A DNA stretch of 8,284 nt from SIG480 sp045649265 (GTDB lineage Bacteria; Bacillota; Clostridia; Oscillospirales; JAAYXM01), in contig JAZRPO010000012.1 in assembly GCA_045649265.1 (NCBI GenBank), positions 1-8,284 on the forward strand, given 5' to 3'. Every line of letters begins with the position of its first letter. The first letter of the stretch is position 1. This document shows positions 1-4,935 of this stretch, piece after piece. Below the pieces are notes generated by a model. The model did not search any database and was not told where the DNA came from. It saw nothing but the letters and a program-made list of their open reading frames with translations. Position numbers and translations under genes: made by a program.

Positions 1-16
1 GCGTAGGAGAATAAAA

Positions 17-490
17 GTGCTTGGTATAGATATAATTTGTGTAGGAAAACTAAAAGAAAAGTTCTATTCTGAGGCTTGTGCTGAATATGCAAAGCGGCTT
101 TCGGCGTATTGCAAGCTGAAAATAGTCGAGCTTGCGGAGAAGCCTGCCGGAAATCCGGCGGAGGCTTTGCTCGCGCTTGAAGAAGAGAGCGTGCGCATCC
201 TTGCAAAAATTCCAAAAGCTTCGTATGTAATCGCAATGTGTATAGAGGGCAAGCACTTATCAAGCGAAGAGCTTTCCAAAAAGCTTTCAGGGCTAAAAGT
301 TTCGGGGAAATCTGAACTCTGCTTTATAATAGGCGGTTCAAATGGGCTTGGAGAAAAAGTAAAAGCCCGCGCAGATCTGCAGCTTTCGATGTCTGAAATG
401 ACATTTCCGCATCACCTGGCTCGTGTGATGGTTTTGGAGCAGATATATCGCGCATTTAAAATCGAAGAGGGTTCGGGATATCACAAATAG
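17..490 (+). CDS. rlmH: RlmH, 23S rRNA (pseudouridine-1915-N3)-methyltransferase
   Basis: This enzyme methylates N3 of pseudouridine 1915 in helix 69 of 23S rRNA, using S-adenosylmethionine, on assembled 70S ribosomes. It is a small SPOUT (knotted) methyltransferase that works as a dimer in the cytoplasm. The 157 residues match the usual length of about 155-160. Visible family features are the N-terminal strand followed by VGKLKEKF (residues 9-16), the cofactor-binding FIIGGSNGLG (103-112), and the C-terminal knot region with MTFPHHLARV (128-137), LEQIYRAFKI (140-149) and a terminal YHK. The start is a GTG preceded six bases upstream by TAGGAGA at 4-10, and the N-terminus then aligns well with the family. 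It is the first visible gene of an operon with the sugar mutase 13 bases downstream; its promoter lies beyond the left edge. Confidence 0.96.
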   Translation: MLGIDIICVGKLKEKFYSEACAEYAKRLSAYCKLKIVELAEKPAGNPAEALLALEEESVRILAKIPKASYVIAMCIEGKHLSSEELSKKLSGLKVSGKSELCFIIGGSNGLGEKVKARADLQLSMSEMTFPHHLARVMVLEQIYRAFKIEEGSGYHK

Positions 491-503
491 GGAGTGAACA
501 AAG

Positions 504-2207
504 ATGAAATACAGAGAAGTATACGAAAAATGGCTTCAAGAGCCAACTCTTGCTGAAGGAGACAAAGCAGAGCTCGTTTCAATAAAGGATAATGAAACGG
601 AAATAGAAGACAGGTTCTTTTCACCACTCAAATTCGGAACAGCCGGCCTTCGCGGGATTCTTGGGGTCGGCACAAACAGAATGAACGTATATACCGTGCG
701 TCAGGCAACGCAGGGCCTTGCAAACCTCATTTGCGGAATGGGCAAAAAGACTATGCAAAAGGGAGTAGCTGTATGTATGGATTCCCGCCATTTCAGCGAT
801 GTTTTTGCAAAAGAGGCGGCAAGCGTCCTTGCGGCAAACAAAATTCCGGTTTTTATTTTTGAATCTCTCCGCCCGACACCTGAGCTTTCGTTTGCAATCC
901 GCGCGCTTGAATGTATTGCAGGCATAAACATAACCGCAAGCCACAACCCCAAGGAATACAATGGGTATAAGGTATACTGGTCAGATGGTGCTCAGCTTCC
1001 GCCGAAGGAAGCTGACATTGTCCTGAAAGAGATTGAAAAAACTGACATTTTTTCAGGTGTAAAAACAATTGACTTTGATGCTGCGGTGTCAAGCGGGCTT
1101 ATAACAATAATAGGCGAGGAGGTTGACGAAGCTTTTCTCGTTCATATTCTCGGCTGTGCGATAAACAGAGAAGCCGTGAGGTCTGTTGCAGATGATTTTA
1201 AAATAGTCTATAACGCATTTCACGGTGCAGGCTATCGCCTCGTTCCTGAAATTCTTGAAAGAATAGGCCTTAAACATATAATCTGTGTTCCTGAGCAGAT
1301 GATTCCCGATGGTGATTTTCCAACAGTTGCAAGCCCGAACCCGGAAAACAAAGAGGGTTTTGCTCTTGCTGTTGCCATTGCAAAGCGTGAAAATGTGGAT
1401 TTGATTATAGGGACGGACCCGGATGCTGACCGTGTAGGAGTGGTCGTAAGAAACGGTAACGGAGAATATGTAACGATTTCGGGAAACCAGATGGGAGTTT
1501 TGCTCCTTGACTATATCATCTCGGCAAAGAAGCGCGCAGGAACTCTTCCCGAAAACGCATATGCCGTAAAAACCATTGTCACAACGGAAATGGCAAGGCG
1601 AGTTTGTGAGGAAAACGGCGTAAGGCTTTTTGAAACCTTCACAGGCTTTAAATTTATTGCCGAAAAAATCGAACAAGAGGGCGGCGACGATTTTATTTTC
1701 GGATATGAAGAGTCATACGGTTATCTTATGGGCAATTTTTGCAGGGATAAGGATGCTGTTACCGCATCAATGATGATTGCTGAAATGGCGGCATATTACA
1801 AAACCCGGGAAATGACGCTCTATGATGCAATGCAGGCGTTATATGAAAAATACGGTGCATACGAAGAAAGAACAATTAATGTTGTTCTTCCCGGAGTAAC
1901 AGGCCTTGCAAAAATGAACGAAAAAATGAAATCCCTCCGCGAAACCCCGCCCGAGATGTTGGCAGGAGTGAGGGTTGTGCGAGTTCGCGACTATCTCTCC
2001 GGAAAAACAAATCTCGGAGAAGAGCTTCCTCTTTCAGGGAGCAACGTTATCTACTTTGAAATGGAAGACGGAACGGCATTTATCGTTCGTCCGTCGGGAA
2101 CAGAACCAAAGATAAAGATTTATATTCTTGCAAGCGGCAAGAATATGGCCGAGGCGGTTTCCGTTGCGGATAAATACAGTGAAGCTGCAGAGAAGTTTGC
2201 AGAGTAA
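504..2207 (+). CDS. pgcA: Phosphoglucomutase/phosphomannomutase (alpha-D-phosphohexomutase, PgcA type)
   Basis: The enzyme interconverts glucose-6-phosphate and glucose-1-phosphate, and possibly the mannose equivalents, through a phosphoserine and a bisphosphate intermediate. This supplies sugar-1-phosphate for nucleotide sugars used in wall and surface polymers. All four alpha-D-phosphohexomutase domains can be followed: FGTAGLRG (44-51) and TASHNPKEYNG (144-154) with active serine S146 in domain 1; the Mg-binding loop GTDPDADR (303-310) in domain 2; the sugar-specificity loop GYEESYG (400-406) in domain 3; and the phosphate-binding RPSGTEPK (529-536) in domain 4. The length of 567 residues fits the PgcA/PGM2 branch rather than the shorter GlmM or ManB branches. 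The ATG follows a GGGAG site at 490-494. Only 13 bases separate it from rlmH, so they are probably cotranscribed. Glucose versus mannose preference cannot be read from the sequence. Confidence 0.94.
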   Translation: MKYREVYEKWLQEPTLAEGDKAELVSIKDNETEIEDRFFSPLKFGTAGLRGILGVGTNRMNVYTVRQATQGLANLICGMGKKTMQKGVAVCMDSRHFSDVFAKEAASVLAANKIPVFIFESLRPTPELSFAIRALECIAGINITASHNPKEYNGYKVYWSDGAQLPPKEADIVLKEIEKTDIFSGVKTIDFDAAVSSGLITIIGEEVDEAFLVHILGCAINREAVRSVADDFKIVYNAFHGAGYRLVPEILERIGLKHIICVPEQMIPDGDFPTVASPNPENKEGFALAVAIAKRENVDLIIGTDPDADRVGVVVRNGNGEYVTISGNQMGVLLLDYIISAKKRAGTLPENAYAVKTIVTTEMARRVCEENGVRLFETFTGFKFIAEKIEQEGGDDFIFGYEESYGYLMGNFCRDKDAVTASMMIAEMAAYYKTREMTLYDAMQALYEKYGAYEERTINVVLPGVTGLAKMNEKMKSLRETPPEMLAGVRVVRVRDYLSGKTNLGEELPLSGSNVIYFEMEDGTAFIVRPSGTEPKIKIYILASGKNMAEAVSVADKYSEAAEKFAE

Positions 2208-2260
2208 ACCAAAGACCTGATATTTCAAAAATGCCAAAATATAATAGAAAGAATAAACTT

Positions 2261-2300
2261 AGATAAAAAGACTATCGGTTTTCCGATAGTCTTTTTATCT
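2261..2300. terminator. Bidirectional intrinsic terminator between convergent pgcA and dus
   Basis: The left arm at 2261-2278 and the right arm at 2283-2300 are perfect 18-bp reverse complements around a TTTT loop. The GC-richer core is GACTATCGG/CCGATAGTC, flanked by A5 on one side and T5 on the other, so either strand gives a hairpin followed by a U run. It ends transcription from both the pgcA side and the dus side. The right arm overlaps the last codon and stop codon of dus (TAA on the minus strand at 2297-2295). Confidence 0.93.
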
Positions 2301-3263
2301 AAGAGTGTGTTTTATTTCCTCTAAAAGCCTGTGGAGCTCGATCATACTTGATACGGAAAAGACACGCAATTTATAAGCGTTCCCACCACGCACTCCTCGC
2401 AGATACCATGCGATATGCCGACGGGCTTCAAGCATTGCAATATGCTCGCCTTTTTCCTTAACGGAAAGTGAAACTTGCTCCTCTGCCACGGAAAGCCGCT
2501 CGGAAAGTGGCGGAAGAGGGGAAACCGGATTTCCGCTAAGTGCTTCGCGAGCCTGAGAGAAAATCCAGGGATTTCCGAAGGTTGCCCGGCCTATCATAAC
2601 TCCGGCTGCACCGGTCCATTTTCGCATTTTCACAGCATCATCCGCCGAGAAAACATCACCGTTTGCAATAACCGGAATGCTGACCGCCCCGACAACCTCG
2701 CGGATGATATCCCAATCTGCTCGCCCTGAATACATCGCAACGCGAGTTCTGCCATGAATAGTAAGGAAATCAGCGCCGGCATCTTCAAGAACTTTTGCAA
2801 ACTCAACAGCATTTACGCTCCCGCCGTCCCAGCCCTTGCGGAATTTAACGGAGACAGGAACATTAACACCTCGCTTTATTTCGCGGACAATATCTGCGGC
2901 AAGTGCAGGATTTTTCATAAGCGCCGAGCCGTCGCCCCCCTTTACGATTTTCGGAGTAGGACAGCCCATATTGATATCAATAATATCGGCACCGGTGCGC
3001 GAAAGAGCGATCTCTGCGGCTTTTCGCAAGCATACCGGGTCGTTTCCAAAAAGCTGAACAGCAAAGGGAACTTCATCCTCTGCTCTTGCGAGGAGAGAGG
3101 TTGTCTTGCTGTCCTGATAAACAAGCGCGCGCGAGCTCACCATTTCAGAAAAGGTTATGTCAGCGCCGTATCGCTTGCAGATCGTTCGAAAAGCGGAATC
3201 CGTAACTCCTGCCATAGGTGCGAGCGCGAGCGGAGTATTTTTAAAAAAATCTGATATATTCAA
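2295..3263 (-). CDS. dus: tRNA-dihydrouridine synthase, DusB-like
   Basis: An FMN-dependent, NADPH-using enzyme that reduces specific uridines of the tRNA D-loop to dihydrouridine. Numbering from the TTG start (322 residues), the motifs are APMAGVTD (15-22) for FMN binding, DINMGCPTPK (96-105) with the catalytic cysteine C101, KFRKGW (140-145), TIHGRTR (168-174), NGDV (201-204) and GVMIGRATFGNPWIF (221-235). The RRHIAWYLRG near the C-terminus resembles DusB. An open frame continues to a TTG at 3323, but I prefer the TTG at 3263-3261. It has a GGAGGTG site eight bases upstream, its protein begins at the usual distance from APMAG, and a good promoter lies inside the 3263-3323 extension. The gene runs convergently to pgcA and divergently from the oxidoreductase gene. 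Which tRNA position it modifies cannot be told. Confidence 0.94.
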   Translation of the reverse strand: MNISDFFKNTPLALAPMAGVTDSAFRTICKRYGADITFSEMVSSRALVYQDSKTTSLLARAEDEVPFAVQLFGNDPVCLRKAAEIALSRTGADIIDINMGCPTPKIVKGGDGSALMKNPALAADIVREIKRGVNVPVSVKFRKGWDGGSVNAVEFAKVLEDAGADFLTIHGRTRVAMYSGRADWDIIREVVGAVSIPVIANGDVFSADDAVKMRKWTGAAGVMIGRATFGNPWIFSQAREALSGNPVSPLPPLSERLSVAEEQVSLSVKEKGEHIAMLEARRHIAWYLRGVRGGNAYKLRVFSVSSMIELHRLLEEIKHTLR

Positions 3264-3271
3264 GGCGTGTG

Positions 3272-3278
3272 CACCTCC
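3272..3278 (-). promoter_or_regulatory. Ribosome binding site that decides the dus start
   Basis: The minus strand reads GGAGGTG here, eight bases before the TTG at 3263-3261. No comparable purine-rich site precedes the other possible TTG at 3323, where the upstream bases are pyrimidine-rich. This supports the shorter 322-residue Dus protein. Confidence 0.85.
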
Positions 3279-3294
3279 GAGCTTTTTCGTTAGT

Positions 3295-3323
3295 ATTCTA
3301 CCATATAAAAAGAAATCAATCAA
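3295..3323 (-). promoter_or_regulatory. Sigma-A type promoter for dus
   Basis: On the minus strand the -35 box is TTGATT (3323-3318) and the -10 box is TAGAAT (3300-3295), separated by exactly 17 bases. They match the consensus at four and five of six positions. Transcription would start near 3288, leaving a leader of about 25 bases that contains the GGAGGTG site. The -35 box lies on the upstream TTG of the longer open frame, so that start would not be in the message. Confidence 0.7.
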
Positions 3324-3346
3324 GATGTCGAAAGGTGAAAAGATTC

Positions 3347-3358
3347 GGCTTTGAAGCC
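3347..3358. promoter_or_regulatory. Small dyad midway between divergent promoters (possible operator)
   Basis: GGCTT-TG-AAGCC is a 5-bp inverted repeat with a two-base centre. It sits 23 bases from the -35 box of the dus promoter on one side and 23 bases from the -35 box of the oxidoreductase promoter on the other. The symmetry of placement is suggestive, but a 5-bp dyad is common by chance. Confidence 0.2.
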
Positions 3359-3381
3359 TGTTGCAAAAATTTTAGCCCAAC

Positions 3382-3410
3382 TTGACAAAATTATCTAATT
3401 GCTTTAAACT
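3382..3410 (+). promoter_or_regulatory. Sigma-A type promoter for the oxidoreductase gene
   Basis: A perfect TTGACA -35 box (3382-3387) is followed after 17 bases by TAAACT (3405-3410), which matches the -10 consensus at four of six positions. Transcription would start near 3417, giving a leader of about 32 bases before the ATG at 3449. Confidence 0.65.
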
Positions 3411-3448
3411 ACACGAAGAAGAGTATTTTTTATAAGGGAGTTTGTGCA

Positions 3449-4519
3449 ATGAAAGACGGAAAGCTTCAGGTTGCACTCGTTGGTTGTGGCATGATAGGGC
3501 ACAGCCATGCAGAGGCTATTATAAATGATGAACGTGCAAATCTTGCCGCGGTAGTGTATGGTTCAAATGAAAAGAAGGCAAAAGAATTTGCAGAAAAATT
3601 TGGAATACCGTTTGTAACAAACGACTATCATGAGGTGTTGGCGCAAGGCGGGATTGATATGGTAATCATAAGTACGCCAAGTGCATATCATGCCGACTGC
3701 TCAATTGATTTTGCAAATAAAGGCATACATGTACTGTGTGAAAAACCCCTTGACGTTGAGATAGACAAGATGACTGCAATGATAGATGCAGCTGAGAAAA
3801 ACAATATTCTTCTCGGCTGTGTATTCCCCAATCGCACTCAGTCCGGGCTTATTAATGCCAAAAAGGTAATAGATTCAGGCGAGCTGGGGAATATGCTGAT
3901 GGTTGAATTTCAATACAGAGGATACCGCAGCCATACATATTATAATTCGTCCAAGTGGAAAGGGACGAAGGCTGTTGATGGCGGAGGATGCTTGATGAAC
4001 CAGGGCAGCCACGGTATAGATGCTCTCATATATCTTGCGGGTAGCGTGAAAAGTGTATGTGCAGTTACGGATACAATGGGCAGAAATATTGATGTTGAAG
4101 ATACGGCGTGTGCCCTGCTTGAATTTGAAAACGGTGCCCACGGTACGCTCATGGGAACAACACTCTCGCATTTTCCGGAGACAAACTCCGAGTGTGAGAG
4201 AATCAGAATTGAGTTTAAAAACGGAACAATTGTTTTTGCTGATGGCAAGACAATGCTTTATAAGAGCCTTTCTGATGACGAATTTAATGTTGAAGCAATT
4301 CAGCTTTCGGATGATGTTAAGGTTTTTGGTGCAGACCCTGAGGATCTTGATATGGGAGCACACTTTGCGATAGTGTCAAACTTTATTGATGCAATTCTTG
4401 GCGGCAAACCCCTTATTGCACCTGCAAGGGACGCAAGACGCGCTGTTGACCTTATACTTACCGTATATGAATCTGCAAAGACACGAGCATGGGTCGATGT
4501 GCCAAACTTTGGTTATTAA
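3449..4519 (+). CDS. Gfo/Idh/MocA-family NAD(P)-dependent oxidoreductase, substrate unknown
   Basis: A cytoplasmic dehydrogenase of the glucose-fructose oxidoreductase / inositol dehydrogenase family, which oxidises or reduces hydroxyl groups on sugars, cyclitols or nucleotide sugars. The 356 residues fit the usual length. An N-terminal Rossmann fold carries VALVGCGMIG (8-17), the strand IDMVIISTPS (69-78) and CEKPL (97-101) with the conserved lysine K99. The C-terminal alpha/beta domain carries GGGCLMNQGSHGID (178-191), with H188 and D191 in the family's usual catalytic-region pattern. The ATG is preceded by AAGGGAG at 3434-3440, eight bases upstream. It has its own promoter and terminator, so it is probably transcribed alone, and no neighbouring sugar transporter or kinase hints at a substrate. 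Members act on inositol, UDP-sugars and many others, so I leave the reaction open. Confidence 0.92.
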   Translation: MKDGKLQVALVGCGMIGHSHAEAIINDERANLAAVVYGSNEKKAKEFAEKFGIPFVTNDYHEVLAQGGIDMVIISTPSAYHADCSIDFANKGIHVLCEKPLDVEIDKMTAMIDAAEKNNILLGCVFPNRTQSGLINAKKVIDSGELGNMLMVEFQYRGYRSHTYYNSSKWKGTKAVDGGGCLMNQGSHGIDALIYLAGSVKSVCAVTDTMGRNIDVEDTACALLEFENGAHGTLMGTTLSHFPETNSECERIRIEFKNGTIVFADGKTMLYKSLSDDEFNVEAIQLSDDVKVFGADPEDLDMGAHFAIVSNFIDAILGGKPLIAPARDARRAVDLILTVYESAKTRAWVDVPNFGY

Positions 4520-4536
4520 TAAATAAGATACATCTT

Positions 4537-4575
4537 AAAAAGAAAAAATCCCAATTCGGGATTTTTTCTTTTTTT
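4537..4575 (+). terminator. Intrinsic terminator of the oxidoreductase gene
   Basis: A 16-bp perfect stem (4537-4552 with 4558-4573) encloses the five-base loop AATTC. The GC core is only TCCC/GGGA, and the remainder is an A-rich left arm pairing with a T-rich right arm that runs on to 4575. It starts 17 bases after the stop codon. Confidence 0.9.
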
Positions 4576-4856
4576 ACGTTGTTTTTGCTCAAAAGCAGAA
4601 AATATCTACCCGGATAGAAGCTGCCTGTCGTTTGCAATCTTTATGGCCAATGTAAAAATCAGATGTTCTTCAACAAAGAGTTTATCACAGTTAATTATAA
4701 TGTTGTTAAAGTTGCGCCACTGGCGGAGAGATATTCGTTTCAATAACAAAAAATTCCAAAAAAGTAAAAATTTAGAAAAAAATACTAGTTTTCTTCCACA
4801 ATAAGGACGAAATATGACAGAATGTTTTCTGCGTTTTTACAGGATGTCGAAAACCG
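4576..4856. other. Noncoding stretch upstream of the SLH-protein promoter
   Basis: About 280 bases with no convincing reading frame or recognised RNA. It holds a few very small dyads: TATC/GATA near 4600, CGCC/GGCG at about 4715-4725, and CAGAA/TTCTG around 4818-4831. An A-rich block at about 4747-4788 lies 70-110 bases upstream of the -35 box. An isolated TATAAT at 4696-4701 lacks a -35 partner. The stretch may hold binding sites for regulators of the downstream surface-protein gene, but none can be named. Confidence 0.5.
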
Positions 4857-4885
4857 TTGACTCTAAAAACGAAATGCGTTATCAT
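4857..4885 (+). promoter_or_regulatory. Sigma-A type promoter for the SLH-protein gene
   Basis: TTGACT (4857-4862) and TATCAT (4880-4885) each match the consensus at five of six positions and are 17 bases apart. Transcription would start near 4892, leaving a leader of about 44 bases that carries a small hairpin and the AAAGGAGG ribosome binding site. Confidence 0.8.
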
Positions 4886-4896
4886 AGCAATCGTCA

Positions 4897-4911
4897 CAGG
4901 CAAACAGCCTG
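4897..4911 (+). other. Small hairpin near the 5' end of the SLH-protein mRNA
   Basis: CAGGC-AAACA-GCCTG is a perfect 5-bp stem with a five-base loop. It begins about five bases after the predicted transcription start and ends eight bases before the ribosome binding site. 5'-terminal hairpins are known to stabilise some bacterial messages; that role here is inference from its position. Confidence 0.4.
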
Positions 4912-4935
4912 AAAAAACAAAGGAGGAATTCTCAC

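Noticed and set aside
1089..1676. A 195-codon minus-strand open frame inside pgcA
   Set aside because: It lies antisense to the core of the mutase, including the DPDADR loop, and its translation resembles no family and is unusually rich in Cys, Phe and Asn. It is a codon shadow of a real gene.
2754..3254. A 166-codon plus-strand open frame opposite dus
   Set aside because: Fully antisense to conserved Dus motifs, with no ribosome binding site or protein-like pattern.
3875..4363. A 162-codon minus-strand open frame inside the oxidoreductase gene
   Set aside because: Antisense to conserved Gfo/Idh segments and Cys-rich without any recognisable pattern.
4682..4690. TTATCACAG as a DnaA box
   Set aside because: It does not fit TTATNCACA and there is no cluster of boxes or AT-rich unwinding region with iterons.
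4696..4701. Isolated TATAAT in the noncoding stretch
   Set aside because: No acceptable -35 box is found 16-18 bases upstream, and such hexamers are frequent in A/T-rich DNA.
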